Under the pieces are notes generated by a model. That model searched no databases and had not been told where the DNA came from. It saw only the letters and a list, made by a program, of their open reading frames with translations. Source: Neckera pumila (Eukaryota > Streptophyta > Bryopsida > Hypnales > Neckeraceae). From it: 64,000 nt of DNA. Within the stretch, counting starts at the first letter, position 1. Every line of letters begins with the position of its first letter. Below, piece by piece: positions 24,377 to 35,322 of this stretch. Both the position numbers and the translations under genes were made by a program. The DNA lies in assembly GCA_963969595.1 (NCBI GenBank), contig OZ018409.1:33183282-33247281 (forward strand). The letters are read 5' to 3'.

Positions 24377-25203
24377 CAAGTGAATTGATGAAAAAAGAAA
24401 AGGTTTGAGGGAACAAAGGAGTGAATGTTGTGCAATATACTAGACTGAAGGCGATGAAAATGCAACTCCAAAAATGTCTTTACTTTCATTGGTTGCTTCC
24501 AAAAAATTGTGATGGTTCTCAATCCTAGAAGTACTCAATTACATCCGTTTATTAGGCATCAAAGAACATCAAGTGTCTCTTCTAGATGTAGTTACTTTAT
24601 ATGAAAGGCACCTACACCAAAATGCATTTGAAGAAGCATTGACCAATATTCCTATTACTCATCCTAAAAACATGGGGACTTCTGTCACTGTTTCAAATCC
24701 TCAAGTTCTTCTCTCTTCATGATTCCATATTGCAATATGTACATATGCAATATAATTGAAATATATTGTAATTTTTTTTCATAGACAAAATTACATGTTT
24801 GCTATATGTACTAAGAATTTTGGAATTTCTTGCAAAAAATTGAAATTATTGTAGAAATTTGAACTAAAACTGAATAATGATTAAACCTAATACAAAATAT
24901 GATTAAAAATTCTAAAAATTTCTCCAATGTAATTACTATGTCATTTGAGATTAGAAACTTGACACTCCATAGTTACATGTTTTGTAATTGCAATGTAGTA
25001 AATTGGGGTTGTTTTAATATAGTCAAGAATAAAAATAGAAAAACAATCCTAATACAAACAAATATACAAAGCCATTGCTCCAAAAAATAGAAAGAAATGC
25101 ATTCAAAAGTACTACTAGTAGAAACAATTGCAAGATTGACTATGAAAATAATCTATCAAACAAACAACCAAAACCTCTCAACTTCAAGTGGTACTCCTTC
25201 AAA
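24377..25203. repeat. Duplication junction and downstream flank of kinase 2
   Basis: At about 24.46 kb the sequence switches from the flank of the MITE (similar to about 4.38-4.48 kb) to the downstream flank of the kinase (similar to 13.24-14.38 kb and, reversed, 56.0-57.2 kb). This marks a breakpoint of the direct duplication. Relative to kinase 1, about 4.2 kb of downstream flank is missing. Confidence 0.6.
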
Positions 25204-26481
25204 TCACAATCCTGGTATAACCCTTCTCACTAAAGGTTTATAACTTCCCATAACTCTATCTGCCTCACCTTTTTGATGAAGAGAGTGTATTTCTCTACAT
25301 TCTTTTGAATTAGCTAAAAGAATCTCCAATACTACTCCAAAAGAGGGTCTATCAAGGGGATTGGATTGCCAACACATTCTTAAGAGTTCATGTATCCATC
25401 CATCAACATAATCCGGTACCTTCAGCCTTTCTCCTACCAACACATGATCATAGTCATTCAACCTATAGTCATCAAATGGAAGCCTACCCGTCAAGATCTC
25501 ATAACACACCATCCCATAACTATAGACATCAGCTTCTTTGGTAAACAATTCAGGCTTGTCGTTGATACTATAATCCTTGCATGCTTCCAATATTTCAGGA
25601 GCCCTAAAGAACCCTGTTCCATTCACTCCAATGGAACACTCATAATCCGCCACGTGCAATGTCCAACCTTGTTCGTAATGTGTACAAAGCACATTAGATG
25701 CTTTGAGGTCCCGATGAATAATACCATGGTTGTGCAACCACTCCATTCCCAAGGCCACTTTATACATGATTGCTTTTGCACGTCCTTTCGAATATGGACA
25801 ACAATTCTTGTTTGTTGTCAACATGTGACAATCAATATGATGCCGCAAATCTTCATGTTCCTTCACCATCAAGAAGGCAAACCGGCCATCTTCCAACAAT
25901 ATTCCACAATATACATCACTCTTATACCTGGTTTTGGGAAGATTACCACAATGTTTTGATTCCATTCTATCCACATGATCCTGCAACAATCCAAGAGGCC
26001 ACTGTAACTGCAATTGTCGAAAGGAAGTCCCCTTCTTGAAGACCTTCAACACCCACTTCGTACCAACTTGCAAGTCGTCCTCATTCATCTGTGCATAATT
26101 CCAATGAATCTCTACATCATAAAGCTCAGCTTGCCCACCTTCGGCAAACTTTTGACCCATAACCATCTCACCAATCCCACCTTTGCCAAATGTTGTAAAG
26201 AAACTGCCCCACTTAGGATGCGCCTGCAAAGCTTGGAAGACCTCCACATTGCTCACTTCTGCCACTTCGTCCACATCCAATTCAAACTGGGACAATTGGC
26301 TCCAATGACTCCTAGAGTGCTCAATTTGCTCTTCAATAAGTCTTGAGCTAGAGGAATTTTGACCCTCCAAAGACTTTGTTATAGTGGGACCATAATTAGA
26401 GAATGCTGTGGAAGAAGCAGGGATTGTAGACTTCCATCCACACCTCAAACATGACCAGGATCCACCCAACACCTCAAACAT
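25204..26481 (-). CDS. Protein kinase, atypical DYE motif (kinase 2)
   Basis: Single-exon kinase domain of tyrosine-kinase-like plant type. It reads, in order, glycine-rich loop FAEGGQAELYDVEI, lysine in WVLKVFKKG, hinge region around MVKEHEDLRHHID, catalytic HRDLKASN, DYE in place of DFG, APE, DVYSYGMVCYE and RPSFG. The segment LKVFKKGTSFRQLQLQWPLG resembles plant kinases of the DUF1221-associated group. The kinase is probably soluble or lipid-anchored, as no membrane segment follows the start. A 29-bp tandem duplication (26441-26469, 26470-26498) breaks the frame from the conserved MGGSWSC start at 26498. The ATG at 26481 restores a frame (MFEVLGGSWSC). The open frame extends to 26763, but the extra part crosses a likely intron end or leader near 26600. 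Substrate is unknown. Confidence 0.7.
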   Translation of the reverse strand: MFEVLGGSWSCLRCGWKSTIPASSTAFSNYGPTITKSLEGQNSSSSRLIEEQIEHSRSHWSQLSQFELDVDEVAEVSNVEVFQALQAHPKWGSFFTTFGKGGIGEMVMGQKFAEGGQAELYDVEIHWNYAQMNEDDLQVGTKWVLKVFKKGTSFRQLQLQWPLGLLQDHVDRMESKHCGNLPKTRYKSDVYCGILLEDGRFAFLMVKEHEDLRHHIDCHMLTTNKNCCPYSKGRAKAIMYKVALGMEWLHNHGIIHRDLKASNVLCTHYEQGWTLHVADYECSIGVNGTGFFRAPEILEACKDYSINDKPELFTKEADVYSYGMVCYEILTGRLPFDDYRLNDYDHVLVGERLKVPDYVDGWIHELLRMCWQSNPLDRPSFGVVLEILLANSKECREIHSLHQKGEADRVMGSYKPLVRRVIPGL

Positions 26482-26498
26482 GACCAGGATCCACCCAT
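26441..26498. repeat. 29-bp tandem duplication at kinase 2 start
   Basis: Two adjacent 29-bp units begin CACCTCAAACATGACCAGGA. Kinases 1 and 3 have one unit. Twenty-nine is not a multiple of three, so the duplication shifts the frame between the old start ATG and the kinase domain. Confidence 0.9.
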
Positions 26499-29150
26499 TG
26501 TAGCCACTAGATGATTCACTCCAACTCTTGGAGGTTTTAGTAAGGGGAAAAGACACTTGCTTTAGTCGTCCCTGCTCATTGCTTTTACTCTTGAAATCAT
26601 TTGGTTCTCCTACTGCAAAACATGACATTTTGATAAAAAAAGAAAAATCGAACACATGAAATAGTAACACCAATTCCAATGTGCAAACAATGATTGAGAT
26701 AAATATTTGCAAGGCATCCACAACTAAAAAATGCAACATACAATGGCAAGCATAAATCCTCATCAGACCCTTGCCAAAAATATATCACATGTCAAAAGAA
26801 GCATCCACAAGAAAGGGCCAACAATATCAACAAACAACTCATGAACCTACATTCAAAATGAAAACCAAAGACAAACTAGACGAAAGAGTTTCAACTTCAC
26901 CAACAATGCATCAAGAAGAAAGGAAGAAGCATAAGACCTCAAGTTCAAGGAACTCCAAGTCATTAGGAGGTACCAAGGTAGGATTCCAAAGCCCACTCAT
27001 AGCAAAAACCTAGAAGGACAAACAACAATTAGAACAATTTAGATGATCCTCTATCACATAAGAACGCAGCTTAGCAATCTCAATCCCATCACACTACTAG
27101 CAGAACTAGTCTTTGAGGGTTCTTGGACACAGAACAAAGAACCCAATCAACAACAAAAAGGGACTTTTGGAATCACAAAACAAGCTTCAAACTCAAGTCC
27201 AATGCAATGATAGGGAGAGAATGGAACCAAAATGCATCAAATAATCAAAAGAACCAACTAACCATACTTAACCATCTTTGTTTAGAGAAGCCAACTCCTG
27301 AAGTACTTGATAATATTGATTTCAATGATTGACTTCCAAGTCCCTATATGCACTATTGGTCCCACAAAAACTCCCCGTGGCAAACACCAAACTTTCAAGA
27401 ATGCCATAGGCACCATAGTAATAATTGCTCATAAATGTCCTAATTCGTTCTTAACCACCGGTAGCCTATTGCATGTACACAAACAAGTCCCACTCAACAA
27501 TCAAAAAATATGGAAACTTCACTACCAAAATGTCCTTCTACATGCAACTAGAAAATTTTGGAGGTAGATCAAAGCGACTTACAACTTATACTTTAATGGA
27601 TTTCCCGACCAACTCCAAAGGACAATTTTCTATCAAAAGCATCAAACAGCATCTCCAAATCCTATCAACTAGTCACATACACGAAAGTGTGGACAAGTCA
27701 TCACAAAACTTTTGCAACAATGTTCTAAATCCGTGAATGTCACATTCACTTCCATTTAGAGCACGACCGATTTCTAATTTGCCAACAAATTCCTCAAGAC
27801 CCATAACATCATGGCATTGTTGCTCAAACATATACCGCTTTGTGAGTTCCAAGCTTGAATTTCCAATTATAATATATACTAATCAAGCTAACAAAACCCA
27901 AAGGTTCCATTCTAAGTCGTACTCAAGTTCACACTTAAATTCAAAATCGAGCTCAAAGTCAGATCTAAAGCTCAATGGCTCACTCACAAACAAACCAAAC
28001 AAACAAATCAAACTATTAGCACAATGCTAACAATGCTTTACAGACAACTTCAAATGCAAATCCACCATAAAGTCAAGTCGCAAAGTTCTTTACCATGAAG
28101 AGGCTTAAAATGAAACAACTCACACCAAAGAACTATTGAGCTACCACTCTTTGAGATCAAAAGTTCTACAAGAACAAGACCAAACCAAAAGTGCCCAACA
28201 ACTATCCAAAAAAGTCTATCAAAGGAGGGATCACATCATCCACAGTCTAGGATTAAGACCACAACCAAGGCAAAAGAAGGAAATTTCCTGAAAACAACAA
28301 TAAGAATGGCATAGACAACTTGCACAATCCGTGACAAACCAATGACTAACAAGAGAAAGTGAACTCCGAAGAAAAAAATATCAAACAAGTTAACACTTTC
28401 ACCAAAAACATTGCCTACATGAAAACAAAAACACAAACAACTAGCAACAACAAATCCTCATCACCAGACCCTCCAACTACAATCCACTCAAATCAAAGCT
28501 AAAGCACCTAAAAAACAAAAACCAATCCTCCATCCTCTTGAACACATCCACTCCAACCCCTACCACTATAATCTACTCCTCGTCCAAACCTAAAGCACCT
28601 TAACATCAAAAAACAGACAAATGAACCCAAATCAATGTAGACAAGCTCTCCTCCTCTAGTCAAACATAAAGCACCTAAATATCAAGAACCAATCCTCCAT
28701 CCTCTTAACCAAACACACTCCCAACCATGCCACTAAACATCTAAAGCATTGAACCATTTTAAACCAAAATATTGCACCACAACTGAAATATGCAAACTCT
28801 ACTAATCATATTCAAACCTGAAGCACCTAAACCATCAAAACTAGGACGCACCTCAGGAGAGAGTGGAAGAACGCCCTTACACCGGCGTAAAAAGCTACGG
28901 CACTGACAAATGAGAAACTCTAGCACTTGAAACACGCCTATTCGGGAAAGGAAGAAGCTGGAAGCTGATCAGCCATTGTTGATGCTCTGGACAACAGCAG
29001 CAAAAGCAGCAGAAGTGAAGTGGTCAGGGAGCCTTTAAGGCTCAAGGCGTTTCTGGGTTCAGAATGGTTGCCTTGGCCAACCCTCTCCGCCCGCTAGCCC
29101 ACCAACTGTCCACAGAAAAAACCCAATATGCCTGCCGACATGCTCGTGAG
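26499..29150. repeat. Upstream region of kinase 2, long form
   Basis: Corresponds to 15.6-17.3 kb (kinase 1) and 51.5-54.7 kb reversed (kinase 3). It contains about 720 bp (27.48-28.20 kb) absent from kinase 1. A pyrimidine-rich stretch ending TTTTGCAGTAG before GAGAACCAAATG (about 26600-26620) looks like an intron 3' end. Plus-strand frames of 60-97 codons (27.1-28.0 kb) are not conserved between copies. Confidence 0.6.
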
Positions 29151-32100
29151 TCAGAAAAGTGACTCACCAGGATTTGAAACAGGCCAGGTAACTTGAAAAT
29201 TCATAACTTATTCATGTGGGTTCCAAATAATGCTTGTTAACCCTAGAAGGACGCCCCAAACCCAACGGATTACAGACACAGAAGTCCAAATGTTCATCCT
29301 TGGAATTTTCTGTGGAAAGGGGAGGTTTTGCACAATAGTTGAACCTCCAATGAGTGCTGTCGGGTTATTTTAGGCAAATGATTCACACGGTACCCAGAAA
29401 GCTGATTTCCACGATGACCAGTACGCCCTCTTAGGGCTAAAATGTGTTGCAATCCTCATTCCGTTTTCAATAAGATCCAACAAAATTAATTTTATGTTCA
29501 GTAATAGGAACTATGCTTGGTTGTAATTAGTGGCGATTACACATGGACATAACTGAAACTGACGCTTTCTATCTGAACGTTGAAATTAGTGATTAGTGAT
29601 TGCATCTCCATTCAATACAATAGCCGACAAAGAACGAAAAATATTTTATGTAGAAGCTTCCAGAAACTTGTCCACCAATTCTGAGCTTGGCTTAAACTAA
29701 GGACATATAAGCACACCAGGTGCACACCATTTTCTGAATTGGCCATCAACACAAGAGCCTCGCTAGATTAGACTTCCGATCATCAACTTCAAACAATGAT
29801 CAGTTCTCGGGGTCATATTCCTCGTCTTGGCATCGAATGACCTTACCAACGTGATACTTTTCCCAGGGAAAATTCTTCACCAAAATAAAGCACTGAACAG
29901 TAGCGCAAACTTTAGGGTTTCGCAGTCACATCCAACTCGAGACAGACAATACCCCAAGGAACCAGCGCTAGCCAGCCCTGGCGAATGCGTTGCACGACCA
30001 CAAGCACAAACGCAACTAGTCCATCGAGACTCAAAACGGAAACCTTCCCGAATCACAATCCCCACAGCTGCTTCGTCAAACAGTCCCTATGCCCACCCTA
30101 AAATGAGAAAACCGAGCAAAGACACGCAACCTTCACTGCAGCAGATCCGAAATTGCTCTCCAAGATAGTGGCAACTAGAAGCACAACGCGACGGCGCATC
30201 AGCAATGCGAAGTGCGTCGGGGACCTCCCGAGACAGGAGAACGACGAATGTCGACACAAAATGCAGCAGAGAAGCGAGATGCCGGTCAGGAGAGGCAAGA
30301 GAAAAGGCGAGCAGAGAGATGGAGAGGCTGCCTTACATGATCACTAAGCTTAGAGTGGATGGCAACGGTGTGTGGCGAGCACGAACACCGACGAAGAAGA
30401 CGGCCAACGATGAGTGTGGAAGCACAGCAGCAGCAGCAGCAGCAACAAGTGGTGAGACTGGGCTTGACTCGCCAAAGCCTACTAATATCCGGACTCCCGT
30501 CCCCCACCTGCACCCAGGATTCTCCACATTCTGCCCTTTCTTTGTATTGGGCCTTTACAGCGCCAGAGCTCAAAAGTCCATTTGATTAGGCGCGCCACAT
30601 CAAGTTGGCATGCCCTCTTTCTGGCAAAAGCACCATTTCACGCCACGGCAGTCTGCTGAAGGTCTACAGACAGTCCAATGAAAGGAAAGAACTAACAAGT
30701 CAATCGATGATCCAGTGATAAACTGAACTACGGAAGGATTGAGATTTTGTGGTTTTCGTATGACAATTTGATTGCTCATGCGGTGGAAAACATACCGCAG
30801 ACGTACCTCAATTTGATATCACCCGAATCGATGAAGAGCATTCCATATACTGGTCAAAAAATCAAGAGCTTGAGTTAAATAGAATATCTACATGAGGCGT
30901 TCAAAAGTGGCGTTCAAAAGTAATGCCCAGCTTGGAGTTCGAGGCGCTTAGGGTTGAACCTTGTAAAACCCCAGCAGATGATCATAGCGATCACGGACAC
31001 GACTTCTATTGATACCATAATCAATGAATTCTTAGCTTGTTTTGTACATGTCCCTCCCAGTCATGCACGCATCAACGCAAGCTCCCTTGTGAACCAGTTT
31101 GGCAGTTCTCGAGAGTATTTCGATCTACTACTGCACCGAGTGCTTGGACTAGGCCGAGGTGGAGAACAGGAACTTCCCCCCTCACGGAGATCAGTATGTG
31201 ACCTAAAATTTGCATGCTGAATTGTTAACTGCAACATGTTGAACAGGACACATTTGGGCACCTCCTACCTACTGTAACTGAAGTTTAAATTTCTTTGCAC
31301 ACAATGGCTATATCTTGAAGGTCTAAGTTCTCTGCACATGATCGCTTATCTTGTAATTGATCAACTGAACAACTCAAGTTCGGTAAATGGACGACATGAC
31401 GAAGGACCAGCAGGCAAGCCTCGTCAATGCAAGCAGCTTGGAGTGCACAATTTCAGGCAGGTTTCGAAACCACTGTTCAAAGGCCGAACGCCATGACGAA
31501 AACAGCATGATTCGATTCATAACACACAGCTCCAGAAGCAATCAAAAGAATCGTTTCCAGCAGCAACAGGGAGAGTCTACACGCAAGGCACCATGAACCA
31601 ATCCTCTATCCTCTTAACCAGACACACTCCAACCCCCGCCACTAAGAATCTAAACATCTAAAGCACCCAACCATCTAAAACCAGGGTACTGCAACACAAC
31701 TGAAATACGCGAACCCTACTCATGCTGTTCTAACCTAAAGCAACTAAACAGCCAAAACCGGGACGCACCTCAGGGGAGAATGGGAGAACGCTCTTAGACA
31801 GTCAGAACAAGCAACGGCACTGACAAATGAGAAACTCTAGTACTTGGAATGCACCTGCCAGGGAAAGGGAGAAGCTGGAAGCTGATCACGCCAGCGTTGA
31901 AGCTCTGGACCGCAGCAGCAAAAGCAACGGAAGTGAAGAGGCGAGAATGAACAAGCCGCGACACTGACATAAGGTAGCTTGAGGCTCACGGCGTTTCTGG
32001 TCAGCCTCCCGAACCCAGCGTCAGAAAAGTCAGAAAAGGCACCCGCCAGAGTTCGATCCAGGATTTCAGGATTCCAGGGGAGCGACGCTGCCACTTGGTG

Positions 32101-32196
32101 GTGGCATGCAGAACTTGTGTGATAAACAATTCTCACAATGCGACACCTGGGATGGAGAAGTATGGATGGAGAAGTATCAGTTTTTGCTACTGTGAG
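29151..32196. repeat. Segmental repeat modules, copy C
   Basis: Linker (29.15-29.93 kb), GC-richer module (29.93-30.60 kb) with a longer CAG-type run at 30425-30445, and following modules to 32.16 kb. These align with copy B (17.3-20.1 kb), copy A (1-1.67 kb) and inverted D. Copy C has no Mutator-like insertion. It is the most complete direct copy but contains no intact gene I can recognise. Confidence 0.7.
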
Positions 32197-32388
32197 GTAC
32201 CAACCGTTGACCTAATACCACCCAAATGTAGGACCCTTGTTGATTATAAAATGAGAATCTATAACACTAATATAGCCTTATTTTTACTTATTGTGAAGTC
32301 AAGGCATATCCTACTATTATAGATTTTCACTTTAGAATCAATGACAGCCCTACATTTGAATGGTATTAGGTCAGCGGTTGGTATTGGG
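32197..32388. mobile_element. MITE with long terminal inverted repeats, copy 2
   Basis: Sister of the element at 1675-1869, with the same inverted arms of roughly 55 bases. The middle of the two copies differs: copy 1 holds ATGTGCATTATTACAGGATA where copy 2 has a different stretch. Confidence 0.75.
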
Positions 32389-32542
32389 TACATCTACCTT
32401 CAGGTAACTATGCTTAAAATGGACCATTCTTTAAAAGCGACCCCTATTTTTGAAAGGCAAATGAACACGGAAGATATCCAAATAGTGCACATTACAAGGA
32501 TAAGTTGAAGGTGAAGTTAAGGCCCATTTTGAGTACTACTAA
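32389..32542. repeat. Segmental repeat module 3, copy C (5' part)
   Basis: Matches about 3115-3245 of copy A. It is separated from its continuation at 33453 by the TTAA element. Confidence 0.6.
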
Positions 32543-33452
32543 CTCCTAAAGGACCAACATGCATATTTTGGCAACATAGTAATTTTTGGTAGATAGAGAT
32601 TTCCATATTTTTTGCCCAAATTTTAGTAAAAGGTAGAGACGAGGAATAACTTTAAGACCCAACTATTTTCCTCACTTTTGACTATATGGTCAAAAAGTTA
32701 TTGCATGATCTGTAGTTTGTTTCTCAATACAGGTAGTCCGAGCAAATCTGAAAAAAACTTTTTTTTTAAAATAAAAATTTGAAATTTGTTTTCTAGAGTT
32801 ATAATATGTAGAAAGCTTTGAATCATTCCACTTTGATCAATGAGTCAAAAGTTATGAGGATGTTTGTTTGCGGGCAGTTATGGATTCTGTACTCTAAAAC
32901 AAACTTTGAAGTCCTTTATCTTACTCAATTTTCAATATTTTCTGAAAAAAAATATTCATAGGATGTAGATTGTTTAATAAAACATTGCAACCATTGGAAT
33001 TGACATTTTTCAACTCTATAACTAAAATCTTAACAATTTAGTATTTTGAATCATTCTCTATGTCTTTCTATGTACAATTTTTGTCCTATATCTTGTACAA
33101 TTTCAAATGATGTAGAATTTTTCCAGCATGTGGCCAACTTGTCTAAAAAATAGAATCCAAAGAAGCACTACCATTGTGGACATTTTTCATGGAAAAGTGA
33201 GCTTGTGAAGTATTGCTGCCTTGATTTCCACAGGGCCATAAAAATGATTTCAGTAAATTTAAATGCTTATATCTTGCAATCCACGCGGTGAATTTTTTTG
33301 AAATTTTTACTACATGTTCTCATATTAGCATACTACAAGATCCTACAGTTATATGTGTCAAAAAAGTTTTTTTTTCAAAAATTTGGTACTTGTTCTAAAA
33401 ATGGCATTTTTAGAGTGTTTTTGGAGAAACTATAGTCATGGAACTTTAGGGG
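32543..33452. mobile_element. TTAA-flanked MITE, 910 bp, with empty site in copy B
   Basis: Ends CTCCTAAAGGACC and, inverted, CCCCTAAAGTTCC. The 3' flank is TTAA (33453-33456) and the 5' flank is CTAA, one change from TTAA. Copy B has a single undisturbed TTAA at 22228-22231 in the same sequence context, which is the expected empty site. Copies related over their length are at 7424-8358 (inverted), 43612-44523 and 63055 onward. No transposase is encoded. Confidence 0.75.
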
Positions 33453-34712
33453 TTAATAGCACTGTAGAGGTGGCAACCTCACAAGTGGTCCATTTTGGGG
33501 TTTACTTTCTATTGATTTAACTTCTTGTTTGTGACATGTTATGATACTACTAGTGTCATTTCTCCATGTGCATGAAATGGATTTTAGCATCACCTACATG
33601 ACTTTTTTACTGCTCTACACCTTGAATCTTTGAAAATTTGTAACTAATTTACAATGCGTCCAAAAATTATGGAACCACTTGCATTTTGATTCATAGTCCT
33701 TTACCTATATACAAAAATTGTTGTTCATTTTCTACAACATAGTGGTCATGGCACAAAGCTTATTTATGCAATTTTAGATGTAGTTAGCTTAGATATCCAT
33801 CACACAAGATTTATACAATCAAAATATGACAGTCTCCTCTATGCTAAGGTCAAATTCATTAAAAAAGAATTCAAAATATAATGAAAATTCAAAATTTAAC
33901 ATGATATGATTGAGTAGTGTAGAAAATATTAATGAAAATAATCAAATCCTCAAAAAAATCACAAAGTCAAAGCCACAAGTATTGGTAAAGCTTTGAATAC
34001 TACTAAAGGTCAAGGAACATTTGGAACCATGCCAAAGGGCACAAAATAATACAAACCGTATAAAATGAACTTCCAAATATTCTAAACAAGTTAATGAATA
34101 AAAATCAACTAGAAAGAAATATTTTTGTATAGGGCCTAATGAATTTGACTCCAACTTACGGTATGAATCTAGTGTTGCATTTTATAGATGGTAATTTGAA
34201 AATTCATAAATTATTCATGAGGTTTCCAAATAGTGCTTGTTAAAGTGCATTGGAATCCTCATTTAGTTTTCAATAAGATCCAACAAAACGAATTTATACA
34301 TATTTAGGAACAGGAACTATGCTCCATTGTAATTAGTGATGAACAGACATGCACATACCTTACACTAATGCTTCTATTGAAGTCCTAAACGTTGGAGTTA
34401 GTGATTGGATCTCCATTCAATACAATACAATAGCCCACAAAGAATGAAGAAGAATATTTCATATAGAAGCTAGCTTCTAGAAACTCATCCACCAGTTCTC
34501 TGCACATGATGGCTTATCTTGTAATTCATGAATTGAACCACTGAAGTTTGGTAGATGGATGGAATGACAAAGAACCAGCACACGCAAGCCTCGTCAAGGC
34601 AAGCCACTTGGAGTGCTCAATTTCAAGCAGGTTTCAAAACCTCTGTTCAAAGGCCGAACACCATGAACAAAAACAACATGATTCAATTTATAACACACAG
34701 TTCCAGAAGTAT
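33453..34712. repeat. Segmental repeat module 3 and following, copy C
   Basis: Continues the match to 22.23-23.35 kb of copy B and 3.26-4.1 kb of copy A. The six-fold repeated block is at 34553-34680. Confidence 0.6.
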
Positions 34713-34847
34713 GGTAGGAGGTCCTAAAATGGAGCAGGTTCTAAATGCGTCCCCTATTTAGGAATAAGTGACATGTTCTCTGAAAAATCTACTACAGTCA
34801 TTGATGAGGTAGGTGGGCTTAAATGGTCGGTTGTTGGACCTCCTATC
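34713..34847. mobile_element. Small MITE, about 135 bp
   Basis: It interrupts the repeated block (sister copies read CCAGAAGCAATCAAAAG without a break) and ends in inverted TAGGAGGTCC / GGACCTCCTA. Target duplication is unclear and there is no coding capacity. Confidence 0.6.
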
Positions 34848-35114
34848 TTAATAAAAAGAAACGTTTCAAGCAGCAACAAGAAGAGTCCACAAGGCAATAG
34901 GCACTCGAAGAGGGGAACAAAGAGCACTCCAATGGAATGTGGGGAGTGCGGGAACTAACAAGCAAGCTAAATATTTTTGTTCTTTGCCCACCAAGCCAAA
35001 TTCCAATTTAGTCCAAGAGTTACAGCTCCTGGGAAGTGGGAAGCCCAGGCAATTCAACTTTATCCTTTTAGTGAAGGAGCAAAATTAGTGTCACTGCACC
35101 AAGTGAACAAGGGT
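34848..35114. repeat. Segmental repeat, end of copy C
   Basis: Matches 23.35-23.43 and 23.60-23.77 kb of copy B, without the CACTA element. Confidence 0.6.
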
Positions 35115-35322
35115 TGCTATTATGTGAGCCTAGGAGCATGAGCCCATGTGTTTAGAAGACTATACACTTATTTTATAAGTGTCTATATTATAAAAACTTC
35201 CATGATTATAGTGTAACTATATTATAGGTGTTTATATTATAAGCACCTTCAATGATTGTAGGATGTCTACTTATAAATATATTCAAGGCTCACACCCTTG
35301 CATTTTCATGCTCACGCTTGCA
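35115..35322. mobile_element. TATGTGAGC-ended MITE, copy C
   Basis: Begins GCTATTATGTGAGCC and ends CATGCTCACGCTTGC. It has the same internal palindromic blocks as the copies at 4188 and 24161. It marks the outer end of the direct duplication. Confidence 0.7.

Noticed and set aside
25390..25959. 189-codon open frame on the plus strand
   Set aside because: It lies antisense to the kinase 2 domain, and similar antisense frames occur opposite kinases 1 and 3. This is a by-product of codon composition.
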